A stretch of 64,000 nt of DNA, from contig OY987248.1 of the NCBI GenBank assembly GCA_963920765.1, positions 15,534,539 through 15,598,538 of the forward strand. Reading direction: 5' to 3'. The position numbers were made by a program, and so were the translations under genes. The notes under the pieces were generated by a model, which was not told the origin of the DNA, did not search any database, and saw only the letters and a list, made by a program, of their open reading frames with translations. This document shows positions 32,524-45,113 of this stretch, piece by piece (position 1 is the first letter of the stretch; each line of letters begins with the position of its first letter). The stretch is from Ulota crispa. Lineage: Eukaryota > Streptophyta > Bryopsida > Orthotrichales > Orthotrichaceae.

Positions 32524-32946
32524 TTTTGGTCAGGGTATAGCGACCCGGCCGGGGCTAGATGGCATGCCGCTTTGGCTGGGGCCCACGGATGACACCCTGC
32601 CCAGTCCCCTGTTCAAACTATTTCTTGCTCCCCTCAATTCTAACTTTGCTCTTGTCATTTTTGAAACTTGTATTTGAGCCCTTTCACTTGTTGTTGTGTT
32701 CCCTGAAATTTGATTAGTAACTAGTTCACAAGCACATCAGTGAAGGAACCAATTACTAACCAAGTTTCTCAAAACACAACATCAAGTGAAGGGGCTCAAA
32801 TACAAGTTTCAAAAGTGAACGAGAGCAAGGCTAGAATTGAGGGGAGCGAGAAATAGTTTGGGCAGGGGACTAGGTAGGGTGTCAGGTGCGGGCCCCAGCC
32901 AAAGCGGCATGCCATCTAGCCCCAACCTAGCAACCCGCACCCAAAA
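32524..32946. mobile_element. GC-rich foldback element
   Basis: Inverted arms of ~195-200 bp around position ~32735. Landmarks TAGATGGCATGCCGCTTTGG and its reverse complement near 32900-32925; also AAATACAAGTTTC and GAAACTTGTATTT. Arms differ at scattered positions, so it is not recent. An open frame across the right arm is a by-product. Confidence 0.85.
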
Positions 32947-33309
32947 ATGCAAGCAGGTAAGGAAATTTTGGATAAATTGGAAAGAATGAACAATGTGTGC
33001 ACATTCATCCATAATCTATACTACTAAGTGGGAGGCACTCGCTCCATTAGCTCGTTTTTTTTTTTTGTTTGCCACAAAACACGTGTCAATAGAGAACTTG
33101 AGAATAATTGGAGGGAGTGATTGGGAGTGGCAGGAATCTACCAATTTTTTGCCAAACTGGCTCTAGTTTGCCAAAAAAAATTCCTTGCACCCCATGTCCT
33201 TTTCTAGAATCTTCTAGAATTTTTAAACTACGGAAGGTCAACATTCCTTGGGAAACCTCACATCAAGGTTGTTGAGTTTCTTTACACAAATTATTGAGCT
33301 TCCTTCATA

Positions 33310-33685
33310 CATCTATCTATCCATACAACTAAGTGGGAGGATTTCTCTAACTGCACCCTTTTCTAAAACCTTCTAAATTTCTTTGTTGTAAATCAAAGCA
33401 ACAAAGGACGCCCAAGATATATAGAACACCTAGTGCCCTACAACCATGTTCATTTTCAAAATTTTGTAGAACTTTTTGGTGGAAGTTGAAACAATAAAGG
33501 TTGCTCCAAATATAGAACATCAAACACCTTCCAACCATGTGCTAGAAATCAATAAAATGCCAAGGGCCTCCTAGCAAAATATAAAAGAATAGCATTGTGA
33601 TGAAAGTAACTGCGGGTACTGTTGGTTTCAAAAAAGGACCAAAATGATGGTGCATGTGGATTAGATTCTACACCAATTGCGAGAT
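33310..33685 (+). mobile_element. Possible Helitron-like non-autonomous element, copy 1
   Basis: Begins ATCTATCTATCC, then ACTAAGTGGGAGGATTT, and is similar over ~370 bp to 53485-53870 (TTTTTGGTGGAAGTTGAAA; AATAGCATTGTGATGAA). A third start-like site TCTATACTACTAAGTGGGAG is at 33015. TCTATACTACTAAG-type 5' ends occur in plant Helitrons; a 3' hairpin plus CTRR was not identified. Confidence 0.4.
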
Positions 33686-36535
33686 ATTATTTTTTGTATT
33701 TGTATAGTACATCAAGATTATATTCTATACCAATTGGTTTGTGAGACATCATTTTTTTGTAAAATTGAATGTTGCATTACACATACATGTCCTACTCACC
33801 CAAAGCATGTGCATGTATACTAGTATGTACTAATATTCATAAAAGTTAATGTTAGTTATTTTCTTCCAAAATATGGTAGATTTGGTGTTTGCTTGGGGAG
33901 GGAGTTGGCAATTTCTTCACTTTTTCACCCAATTTTCTTAGTATAGTGATAGTTAGTGTTAGATTCTCATCCACTTCTTTACCCAATTTTCTTAGTATAG
34001 TAGTAGCCAGTGTTAGATTGAGGTAAAATTTAGGAAAAATTTGCCAAGAAAATGAAGACTGCAAAAGGGCATTTCCACTCAACCTCTAGAGCTTCACCAC
34101 CAAGAAACACATAGTATCTTGTTTCTAGTGTTGACCATTTAACTCCCCCACATGTGCAAAGTAGGCACTTTAATTTTCAACCAATGACAAGTTTCCTTAT
34201 TTGCAAAAATAAATAAATTCTCCTCCATTAATTATTCAACTTAACTAATTGTGGAAGAAGAGACAATGTTTGAAAGAGTAGTGCACATGAAAATTGCAAT
34301 ATCTATTGTACCAAAAAGAATGTTTTAATGGACCCATGCATTACTTACTTCCTTTTCATCCAAAAGTCCCTCCATCCTATTGTTTTGCAATATGGGTGCA
34401 AATGTCCTAAAAGCTTCCCAATAGAGGTTGTTATCAGCCCACCCTAGCGTGTTTGCAAGGATGGGCCCTTGGCTACAATAGAAAGCCAACCCTAATCGGT
34501 CCATTAACCTAGAGTGATTTTTTTTTGGCAAATATTTGCTACAATCTTACTTTATTTTGACACTAGTTACCTTAACATTACTAAAAATTGAGTGAATAAT
34601 GGTTGAAATCATAAAATCTCTCTCAAATATAAACCAAGTTTACCAAAATTTTGATAAATAGTGTAATATTAATAAATTCATTAATACTGATACATTCATA
34701 GATAAATATGCATAGGTAGTTGGTTCTATCCATTTTCTCCTTACCCGGTTGTATTCTTGAGTGCATATTGCTTGACCAACATTAAAACAAAACAAAAATC
34801 CTTCCATTACCTTAACCTTTGTTGCCTCCGCTACCTCTTTCCCATGTCCAACATTTTGTGGCAACGTGACGGTAACGGAACAATGCGTACGCCACATGCA
34901 AAGTTCTTTGATTTTTCCAACTGAGTTCTCAAAGGTTTCGCAAATTCAACCCGCCACCTCTCCGTGATATGCTCCACCTGCTCTTTAGGATTACATAAAC
35001 CAAGTCTATGTTGATTTGCTTGCAATTGAAATTGCATTAACTGCAACAAACAAAGGGCTTTACAAGTAGAGAACACTAAATCTCATGCTGGACATGTTGA
35101 TGACCTTGTTTGTGGGGGCAAGGGTGGAAAAACTCTGTCATTTTACAAACAAGGGCATGCAAAGGTAAGAACCCCCTATTTTGAAGTTGGTTGTTTTAAA
35201 TCATTTGTAGTGTTTTTAGACTAAAGCAAAATCTCCAAAACCAAATATGAATTCAAAGTATCCAAATTTAATTGTTAAATATTAAAATTTTAAGAATTTA
35301 CATTTTTTGGCATGATAAAAAGCAGAGCGTTTTCATCCTAGCCCTACAAAGGAGGTGTTAGAGCTCTTAAGTCTAGCATAAGACTTAAGTTTTCTTCAAT
35401 TCCTTCACAACTTGGGCCGTTTCAATTCTAAAAGAGGCAAGCTCTTGTGTTGGCCTTTAATGGATGATGCTTTAGGAGCACAAGCGTACACAAAGTGGAC
35501 AATGAAAAACATCAAACACTTGCAATAGGAGTTGTATGGAACATGTGAAATACATCCAAGTATGTTGTAGGTTTAGGAAGCTATTTTTTTTTGCCTATTT
35601 TTCAATTGTGTGACACGTTTGATCATTGGGTGCGTTACAATTTTTATACAAATCCAAAATCATTTCTTGTTCATTAGGAAGAAAGAAACAAGACACAATT
35701 TATTAGGCCATGATTTATTTTGCCTCAAAATCCCTTATTCTACGTGCTTAATTCAACCTCTCCCCCTTCCCCTCCCTCCTCATTGCTCTCTTAGCACAAC
35801 AAATTGAGTTTTTGCAAATCATTCTTACTTTTGCCTGCTTAGGGCCACTTTACACAATCAATGGAGGCTGTTTTGCAATCCCTATACCTCTTCATAATAA
35901 GAGTAAATGCCAAGCTTCAAAAAGCATTTTGATATTTAAAAGACAAAATTTGACACAATGTCAACTCCAAAATTGAATCAAATGTAAATGGAAGGCTGAT
36001 TTATATTCTTGAGCCGTTTTCAAGTTTCATTCATATGCAATTATCTGAATACCAAAATAAATAAAAAAACCTCTTTAGATGGTCAACACCACTAGATGGA
36101 ATAGAAACATCAATAACTCTACTTGGTCTTCTTCTTTGTTCATTCTCTACTAAAATTTTCAAAAGGCTTACATTGGCACCTTAGACTTCTTGACCTTAAG
36201 ACCATTAGACACAAGGGAATTGGCCCCATATTCTTATTATATACACCTGCTTGGAACCATTCTTAGGACCAAGTGGGTTGAAATGGCCCCAAATGTTTCA
36301 AGTGCCTCTCAACTAGTGCAAAGCAATCCTTATTAGAGTAAATTTCATTGTTTACAAAAGCATACAGACTCTCCATTGTTGATTATTTAATCTATTAATT
36401 GTGAAAAAAAAGGTAGAATTAGGAGGAATTGTCATGCATAGGAAATTTGCAATTTTCACCATTCCAAAGTGAATATATTGACAAGTCCTAAAATTAATAG
36501 CTCCATTTTCATCCACAAGTCTCCCACCCTGGCAT
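33686..36535. other. Gene-free stretch
   Basis: AT-rich, with a GGGCATTTCCACTCAACCTC segment at ~34070 similar to 31155-31180. A short tandem duplication with CCAATTTTCTTAGTATAGT lies at about 33927-34010. No coding evidence. Confidence 0.4.
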
Positions 36536-37188
36536 TTAACCCCTAAAATGCCCAAGGCCATTTTTGAGCTTTTAGGAATTTTCTCTATTTTGAACAAAAA
36601 CTCAACATTTTGATAAGTTGTATCAATTTTTTTAAATTGTTACCGTACAAATTCAAACTAAATATGTTAGACATCATATAGGAAAAGAAAACTCAACAAT
36701 CTTGCTTATGGATTGAAAGATTATAATGTTTGATCAAGAGGATGTTAAAATTGCTAAAATGACTTTAAGTCTTTCAACCTTCTTTTCACATGTCAAATCT
36801 AAAATGTTGGTCACCAAAAAAATATGAGATTAAAGGACATAACATACATAACTCTAATCCATTTACAACTTTTCAAAATCTCTTTTACAGTTTTTTAAAA
36901 TGAAGTTCTATTGTGAATTTTTCTCCAAGATCTAATGTATTTGAGGCTCATTTTCATGAGCTCTCAACACTAAAAAAGTCAATATTGCAATGAACACCCT
37001 TGCACAAAATCTTGAAAAGAAAATTCACAATCAATAATTTTCAAAATCAAGTTTTCAATGCTAAAACTTGACTTCACAAAAAATAATTCTAAAATACTAC
37101 ATACTAAAAATAGCGGATTAGTTAGATTTTATGGAACTTCAAAAATTGTCGGCACCAAAATATGGTGCCTTGGGCATTTAGGGGTTAA
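36536..37188 (-). mobile_element. TTAA-flanked element, type I copy 1
   Basis: 653 bp, TTAACCCCTAAAATGCCC to TTGGGCATTTAGGGGTTAA. Interior landmarks GAGCTCTCAACACTAAAAAA and TTTCACATGTCAAATCT are shared with four other copies. Confidence 0.88.
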
Positions 37189-37211
37189 CATGACAAGTGC
37201 AGATGACCTTA

Positions 37212-37921
37212 GAGCATCTCCAATGTTGTATTGTAGAGGGCCAAATATTGGGCCTTTGCTTAGCCGGCCTTCAAAATGAGGTCTAGCATGGACTTGCCAC
37301 ACAAAAAATGTTGAGAAGCTTTGCTAAGTTCATCCTCCTACACGCTAAGTTCTAGTGTGTTCTCCAAATCCTAATGGGCTTGATTGTTGCATCTATTTTT
37401 GTAAGTTGGTATTATTTTGGGAGGTGACCCTAGCACAGAGTGGTTGGCTTGCACGTTTTGGAGAGCAAAGAGGTCAATGAAAGTCCTCAAGTGCAAAGGA
37501 GCAGCAACAACAATTAATTTTTTTGTAAAAACAACCCCACCTGCAGCCCTTAGCCACCGTACTTTGGAACAAATATTAACCCCTGAGAGCTCAAGAGACA
37601 TTATAATGTCTCTCAAAAAGTTGGGTCAAGGCACTTTTGACCGATATAATCTCAATGCTCCTTCCATGAAACTACTTCCAATTGCGCTCACCACGATGAA
37701 GACGCTTTCCACTATCAATTCATATGGTCCAATCTTGTGAATCGTATTTTTCAATCCACAAGAGCATTTGGATTGCAAGCAAGTTAGACATTTTAAGTTC
37801 AAAAACTGCATGCTCAAGGATTAAGTCTCCAATCTAGAGTTACCCTAGTCAAGTATATTATTTATTGCAGTGCACAGCTTGTTTGTGGTGCTCCGTGTGG
37901 AGCGCAAGGCTAGAGATGGTC
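37212..37921. mobile_element. PIF/Harbinger-like MITE, TTA flanks
   Basis: 710 bp, left GAGCATCTCCAATGTTG, right reverse complement GACCATCTCTAGCCTTG, each flanked by TTA (37209-37211, 37922-37924). TTA duplication and these ends fit PIF/Harbinger-type elements. Confidence 0.6.
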
Positions 37922-38808
37922 TTAGAGTCTCCAATTATGTTTGCATGTGCAGGAATGCTGCAAATAGACTTGAAGGTTTGTTGCGAACTCGTCGGATTTC
38001 TTTAGAAGCGCTGTAATTATGTGATAAGGAATTTGTTAGTGACGTGGACGCATTTCCTGATGAACCTCGGCTTGATTTTAACTGAACCGGACCTGGTCCG
38101 CAAGCAGGGAAGTGCACAGGCAGGATTTCGGGGCTGCATGGTCCGCATGGATGCCCACAAATGCAGCGCCTTCCACGTTTTGGGGGAACCGAGGTGTTCA
38201 TTCCGCCTAATTCTCTCTGAGGTCCCTGATGCCGGGGCCACACAGGGTTTAAAACCGGCTATTTGAACAGGCGAAACCGCCTGGATCAGCAGCCAGTTTT
38301 AAAATTTTGGGTCACACAAAAATTTTCTCTGGCCAGCAGCTCTTCAGCTTAATTCTTGTCAGTTTCTAGTTCACACTAAATTAATAATGGTATTTAGTGC
38401 TGGTGATACTACTTACAAATCTCAACACTAAATGTCAACAATCCTCTCAATGTTACCAACTCTAAATGTCAATGTATACATTATTTGTCAACTATAGTAA
38501 TTTTTGGGAATATTAGTTTTTTACAAGTTTACATTTAATGTTAGAAATTGGTTCATTTCTATTACAACAAAAAAACATAAATTAAATTTGAGAGTTAATA
38601 TCTAAACAACTAACACAAATTCCTATTTTTGTAGCCAATATCCTAGTTATTGAAACTACATTGACAAAAAAACAATAGCTTTTTTCTTGGTAAATCAAGG
38701 TGCTTGAGAAATAAGAAACAGTGAAGAAGCAATGGGTATCTTCCTATATTGATTGCATGAGGGTCAAGGCCCATGAAAAGTGGGGATTGTATTTACCTTC
38801 TAAATTTG
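37922..38808. other. Gene-free stretch with a GC-richer island and a hairpin
   Basis: 38010-38300 is GC-richer than its surroundings and has overlapping open frames on both strands without recognisable domains. A nested hairpin lies at 38251-38300: outer AAAACCGGCT / AGCCAGTTTT, inner CAGGCG / CGCCTG with a 4-base loop. Confidence 0.45.
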
Positions 38809-39042
38809 ATTGACCCTTAAACGACCGAAAGGACCTTTGCAACCAGTACTATACAACGTATTTTTCTTGTATTTGGAGTGGATCCACACCTCTACTACAT
38901 TTGAGACCAACAAAAAAGTTGGAGAATAGATCAATTTGGTTCTAATGAGCTATTGAGATCCTAAATTAAAATTTCTTATTGATAGCAAATGACAATTATA
39001 CGTCAGCATATACAGTATGCCCTATGGTTGTTTAAGAGTTAA
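38809..39042 (+). mobile_element. TTAA-flanked element, type B copy 4
   Basis: Begins TTGACCCTTAAACGACC, interior GAGACCAACAAAAAAGTTGG, ends CCTATGGTTGTTTAAGAGTTAA. Its right TTAA is also the left TTAA of the type I copy that follows. Confidence 0.85.
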
Positions 39043-39688
39043 CCCCTAAATGCCCAAGGCACCACATTATGGTGTTGACAGTACTTTGAACTTATATAAA
39101 GCCTAATTAAGTTGCTATTTTTAGTAGATTTTGTTTTTTAACTATTCATGCAAAAGTCTAGTTTCAATATCAAAAAAAGATGTAAATAATTGAGTATGAT
39201 TTTTTTGTTCAAGATTTTGTGCAAAGGTCTCCATTGCAATCTTGACTTTTTTAGTGTTGAGAGCTCTTGGAAATGAGCCTCAAATACACTAGACCTTGGA
39301 GAAAAATTTACATAAGAAATTCATTTAAAAAAATTGTAGAGGAGATGTTGAAAAGTTGTAAATTAATTGGTGTTAGAAATGTTTTGTCCTTTAACCCCAT
39401 ATTTTTCATGTGACCATTTTTTTAGATTTGACATGTGAAAAGAGGATTGAAAGACTTCAAGTCATTTTCACAGTTTTAACACCCTCTTGATCAAACATTA
39501 TAATATTTCAATCCATAAATGATATTCTTTTCTTTTCTTTTTCTATGTGATCTCTAACATATGTAGTTTGATTTTGTACCATTAAAATTTTGAAAAAACT
39601 AATACAATTTATCAAAAAAATTGCTTTTTGTTCAACTTCAAACAAATTCCTAGAAGCTCAAAAAGTGCCTTGGACATTCAAGGGTTAA
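39039..39688 (+). mobile_element. TTAA-flanked element, type I copy 2
   Basis: 650 bp, TTAACCCCTAAATGCCC to GGACATTCAAGGGTTAA. Inverted relative to 36536-37188 (GTGTTGAGAGCTCTTGG, GACATGTGAAAAGAGGATTG). Confidence 0.88.
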
Positions 39689-39973
39689 GGAGTAGGGCAT
39701 TATTTTCTGGCAAAAACTTGGCAAATGTCAGCAGCAAAGTGGTTAAAATCGCAAGGGACCACTACCAATTGGTTGAACCTATCAGGTTTTTGCCAGGAAA
39801 AAATGCCCTATTAAAGATTGTGTTTTATACTTGAGGGACTCATACACCCCCTCTTGTATGAGTTCTTGGAATAAAAAAAACAAGAGTCTAAATCCACTCT
39901 TGCAATGGTGGCTTGTGTAAGAGGAAGTGCCTTTTGACACTTTCACAAAGAATGACTATACCAAATAGTGCAT

Positions 39974-40020
39974 TTAGGTTGCCTTAATAATTAGGTTGCC
40001 TTAATAATTAGGTTGCCTTA
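39974..40020. repeat. 17-bp tandem repeat, 2.8 copies
   Basis: Unit TTAGGTTGCCTTAATAA, perfect. Confidence 0.95.
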
Positions 40021-43000
40021 CCATGGAAAGTTACCTCATCACTCATGACTTGGACACTTGGAGGTGCATAAAATTGTTTAGATACTAAGATTTAACATGA
40101 TTTACGGCGTGGAACTAGCTAATATGTCATCCTACAACTATGTTGTTGTTGTCAAGGCCTTTAAAAGTTGCTTATTGTAAAAAAAAAATGGTAAAAACTA
40201 GTGTAGCAGCAGTAAGTATCTAAATAGTGTGAAATGTCAAGAACTAATGTGGGGCAACCTAAATGCAGTAGTTCAAAAAGGAACCTTAGTGAGAACTGCC
40301 GATTTTGAAGCTGTTGAAAATGGCGTTTCCAGACGGAGGTTCAAAGCCAGAAAGTGGCCCCAAAAGTGAAGAATCTAAGCTGAAAAGTCAAGTTGCTCAA
40401 AAACTGACAGTTTTGAAAGCTTGTGTGGCCTGGCCTTGAGAGCATAGCCACCTCAAACATAAATGTAGACGTAATTGGGACTTTAGCAGGAGGACCTACG
40501 GTTCAGACCTTCATTGCATCACCACCATTGCATTTTTTTTGTTTGCTAGATTACATCTATCGCTAGTCAATTTGAGAATAAATGGAAGGACCAACACAGA
40601 GTGGCCTAAAGTAGTAAGTATTTTGCCAGTTTGGCTTCCTTTCGCCAAATTAAAATGCAATGATCACCAGTATTGACTTCTAAATATTGCAGAGAGATGG
40701 TACAAGCTTGCATTCTCGTCATTGTGGAGGTCTTTCTTGTGCACACTAAGGCTCACAAAAGGACTTGATTCCCTTGACTATAGTTGAAAGAATGAAAGGT
40801 GCTTGAGAGAGGAAGCTGGTCACAACAAGAGATGAGGGAGTTTACACAAGTACGATGGGAGGGTTTCAGTGGAGCCACTACTACAAATGACCCGCTCCTT
40901 GGCTCTTCAAAAGATATTTTACATTCTCTTTCTAGTGAAAGTGGTGGTGAGTATTTTCTTTTATACATAGGTAGATGATAAGGGGCCAGGGGTGAACTAA
41001 CCCCTCATTGCCCTCTGCCTGGATGAACAAGGCCTAAGAAATCTATCTACTGTACATCCATGTTTTTGGACTAGGATGAAAAAGCTTTGTAATAGGCAAA
41101 AGTAAAAGTAATAATTTGCCCCTATTTTTTAGTGCTTGCTACGCTACGCATTCATAATTAGAATTGTTGGGAAATCCAATTTTGATTGAAGATGTGATAT
41201 TACAAAGGTTGAGATTTGATATTATAGAGGTCAATATGATTTTTGTAGTGTGATGTTACAGAGGGCCTTGTGATTTTAGTGATATGATTATATCCTCTTC
41301 CAAGATTCTAGCCTATATCAAGGCCTCTGAATCCAAATATGAAGTTAAAAGTTCCCAATTCAATTTTCTTATGGTAGATTTCCAAACTCTAAGAATTTTT
41401 GAAATGTGAGAAAGCAGAAATTTTTCCCCTGGCCTCACAAACTTGTAAAGCAATTGACTGAGCTTCCAACTTCATTCATCCAGGAAAAGGACAATGAGGG
41501 GGTCAATCCACCCTCGCTTGATAAGGGCATCTTTAATTGAGGTATGGATAAGAGCCTCAAAAACAATGAAAGAAGGTCCTTGTTATATGTATAATGTTTG
41601 TAATAGCCTCTTTGAGAGGAGTCTGCAACTTTAATGTGTGATTGGCTGCAGAGTTGCCAAGAACATGAGAACGCATGGTCAAGGAGTTGATTGCAAGAAG
41701 GACGGAAAAGTTGCAAAATGAATTATTAGAGAATTCATTGCAGTAGCCAAGAGCAATCAACTCTCTCAACTTTGCAAGTTTCCTCCAAGTGTAGGCTAGG
41801 ACCGCTCTTGTGCCAAGGTTGTGAGCTTCCTCTCTACATTGGGGAAAGGATTTTTTGTTACGCTCAAACCCACCTTCACTATATTTTTATTATACCCTAA
41901 TCCTAAGTGGACTGAAGATGTCCTATGGGTTTTTTTTGATGTATATTGATTGAGAACATTTGAAGATCAATGGAACACTTTTAGAAGCATAAGCAAATTC
42001 AAATTTCAAAATGCTATAATTGTATATTTCTAAAGAACCCTCATGAAAAATATGAAAGCAAATGGGTTGATGGCGGTTTCTAAGCCCTCTCAAAAAGAAA
42101 ATTATGAGCCCTCTAAGTGCCCCTTAATTTGTGACTCTCTTAAAATGTATTGAGCTTAGGCTGAGCACATTAGAAGTGTGTGCACAAAGTGTTGCTACCT
42201 TGTATTATGCTACCTATTGTACAAGTACTGAGGGCTACAAATGCATGCATTTAATATGGTATCCAAACTTGAGTTAACCGTCAATCAAGTAATGTGCCAC
42301 AGATTTTTTATAATTTTTTGGTGTTGTGCACCATGCATCATAATTGAATGGTTGCCTTGTACCGTTGGAACCCAAGACTCTTTGAAATCATTGCACTCAA
42401 AATTTTGGGTTGGGAAAAGTAGGGGTATTCGTCATATCTCAAAGTACAAATTAAAACCTTTTGTTGGGTCCTTTGAAAGGGGTTTGGAGGGAGCATCTAA
42501 AGGCAGTAAAGGGTTTATAATTATGCTAATGTACAATAGAAGTGAGAAGCCGTAAAACAAATCTCTCATGGGGCTATGGCTTATTCGTGAAAGGCTAGTC
42601 TTTGGACGTAACAACCTTTGGTTGAATGTAAAGTGAAAAGGGACTAAAAATTTGAGTTTTGTTTTTTTAACACATCTATTAATAACATTTTAAAAAAATT
42701 GATTGACTATAATGATATGGCTAAATGGTCCCCAAAACTTGGGTCAAACCTACTTTTTTGATGGGCTTGATGCAAATTTCAAGGGACCTAAAAGTTGTAC
42801 ACTTTCATTACCATGGAAGACAAAAGTGTTTTCCATCTAATTCTTTCTTTTCTTGTCCCTTGGATGGACATTTTCAATACAAAACAACATTACCTTAGTC
42901 TTCTCAATTTCTACAGTTTTCATTGGTTGAAATTTTGCTCTCCATGGCTTTTCACCTCTAGTATAAAGAGGGCCTTATTGATTTTACAAGAATTTCCTTA

Positions 43001-43500
43001 ATAAATGATTGGTGACTATAATGTTTTAAAAACAATTATATGAAGTTTCATTGGACAATGATGGCACGCCTTAATTTCATCTCCACTCCACCTTTATGGC
43101 AAGGTTGGTGAACTAGTAGTAAAACGTCATTGACAAATATGTGGACCAAAGTTGGAGATGAGTTCTACATCCGTCTTGCCCTCCACGCTCGCAATGTTTT
43201 GATGTTGGCAAGTCAATAGGCAAAGAAAGGTCAACACTATAGCCCCTCTTTGCAACTTGCAAAAAGCAATATTCTTGCAACACACCTTAAAACAATGGAA
43301 TGACTAGGGAGACACCCCACAGTTACTAGAGAGCTAGACACCTCTAAAGCCGAACCTATTAAATTAGAGGTTATTATTACGTTGAAATTTGAAAAAATAT
43401 CATAACAATACTTAAGCACACATCTGCACCTCCAACATTGCGAGTATATAACAAATCTGTCTCATTTGTGACATGGCCAAGAGTTAAAAACTAGTCGTTC
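40021..43500. other. Gene-free stretch
   Basis: AT-rich; a segment around 41120-41290 (TGATATTACAAAG, GTAGTGTGATGTTA) resembles 48300-48500, so a dispersed repeat is present. No coding evidence. Confidence 0.4.
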
Positions 43501-43562
43501 CCTTTGTTTGTTCCCTTTGTTCATACCCTTTGTTTGTTCCCTTTTTCATACCCTTTGTTTGT
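43501..43562. repeat. ~25-bp tandem repeat, 2.4 copies
   Basis: TTTGTTTGTTCCCTTTGTTC followed by ATACCC, repeated with a 1-2-base change. Confidence 0.85.
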
Positions 43563-43879
43563 AAGTTTGACTCTTGACCATGTCAAAAACAAGACATATT
43601 TTAAATATGTTGGCAACTTTTGCAGATGAACATGTGCGCTGAAATATTGTTTTGATTTTATTTCATATTTCAACGTAAAAACAATCTCAAATTTAATAGA
43701 TTGGGCTACACAAGGTGTCTCCCTAGCAACTAGGGAAGTCTCCCTAGTTGTTTCCTAAAACAATATACAACAATATATAAAGTAACAATGATGGGTTGAA
43801 AACAACCACAAAAAATGAAGGCATAGTATCAAACAGCAAAAGCGGGATGTCATCTCCGCTGAACTGCTAGGTTTGAAAT

Positions 43880-44121
43880 GGACGACACTATTTGGTGAGC
43901 ATGAAATGGTGAGCCAAGATTTTTGTGAGCAAATACCAAATTTGAGCTCAAAATCAATGTAAAAACTTAAAAATCAACAACTTTTTCAAGAGATAGAAAT
44001 TTAAAATGCATAATTACAAGGCCCTATATACGTGTTTGTAAGTGGAATTTATTATTCTAATAAAAAATCTATGCTTACTGCTCATGGCTCACAAATATCT
44101 GCTCACAAAATAGCATTCCCC
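43880..44121. mobile_element. ~242-bp MITE (family C) copy 2 with 10-bp target duplication
   Basis: Left GGACGACACTATTTGGTGAG; right, read inverted, GGGGAATGCTATTTTGTGAG. Flanked by GGTTTGAAAT at 43870-43879 and 44122-44131, exact. A 9-11-bp duplication suggests Mutator-like mobilisation. Confidence 0.85.
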
Positions 44122-44226
44122 GGTTTGAAATTGGACATGTGGGTCTCAAAAAACAATCCATACTTGCAATTAAGAAACTCTAGCCATAGCATGCCTTTGT
44201 TTACAGTGAGGGTGGAGATGCACTAA

Positions 44227-44587
44227 GGACATCTCTTGCAGCACGCTTTGTAACACCTGGATAAATGAGATTTCTTGAGGAGAATGACGCGAACCTTCAT
44301 AGCAAGGCTTGAAGTTCTCTTGCAGCCTTGAAACCTTCCGGACCTGCAGTTGCGTTACAACAAATTGCACAAATACACCTAGCTCTGGAGTGGGATTGTG
44401 AGTGAACAATGCTCGCCAAGGACCGTGAATGGGCCCTGGAGAAAGCTAAAATTTGACCGGTATATAGCTCAATTTAAGGTCCTGTGACTTGCACAGGGAC
44501 GTGTCGAGTGCTGTTGGGGACTTGAATCGCAAAAGCTGTTACTGGTTGAATTCAAAGGGCTGTTCTAACGTGCTGCAAGAGATGCTC
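44227..44587. mobile_element. PIF/Harbinger-like MITE 1 of an adjacent pair
   Basis: 361 bp, left GGACATCTCTTGCAGCACG, right CGTGCTGCAAGAGATGCTC, flanked by TAA on both sides (44224-44226, 44588-44590). Confidence 0.78.
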
Positions 44588-44597
44588 TAAGCTCTTA

Positions 44598-44998
44598 GAG
44601 CATCTCTTGCCATCGGTAAAATGTCAAGCCTTCAAAACAAATTTGTTGTTAGCTCGTAATGGCTTGCAAATTTTGAGTCTCCAACAACACTACACTCATA
44701 GATGTGCGGGTGCGCAGCCTCCAGAATCAGCCACATCTATGCTAAATTCCAACTTTTTGCAAGACCCCTTCACAAATCTCTCATGCAATGTTCACACAGG
44801 CAAAATCCACAAATTGTCACGACGTCACTCTTAGCCAGGTATATTTGTATGGCACATTCTAACGTAGGTTCAAGCCCTAAACCCTCCCAATTGTAGAAGA
44901 GTTTCAAGCCATGTCCACCACTTCATATAGACTCACACTACTATCCTCTTGAAAACTCATTTGAAGTGGCCTTGCAAAGTGGCTGGCAAGAGATGCTC
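44598..44998. mobile_element. PIF/Harbinger-like MITE 2 of an adjacent pair
   Basis: 401 bp, left GAGCATCTCTTGCCATCGG, right GGCTGGCAAGAGATGCTC. TTA on the left; CAA on the right. The junction with the first MITE is a near-perfect 36-bp palindrome (44575-44610). Confidence 0.7.
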
Positions 44999-45113
44999 CA
45001 AACTTTTAGAGCCGGTTTCCATTAGGGGACTAGAGGGATATGGCTTGCACCTCAAGCCTCTAGCTTTGCAAAAGTTGACTAACATTCCTGGACCTAGATC
45101 GTACATTGCTTTA

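Noticed and set aside
32809..33012. 67-codon minus-strand open frame
   Set aside because: Falls on the arm of the GC-rich foldback and a dispersed repeat also present at 46477.
38017..38266. Overlapping open frames in the GC-richer island as a gene remnant
   Set aside because: No family motif recognised; higher GC alone lowers stop-codon frequency.
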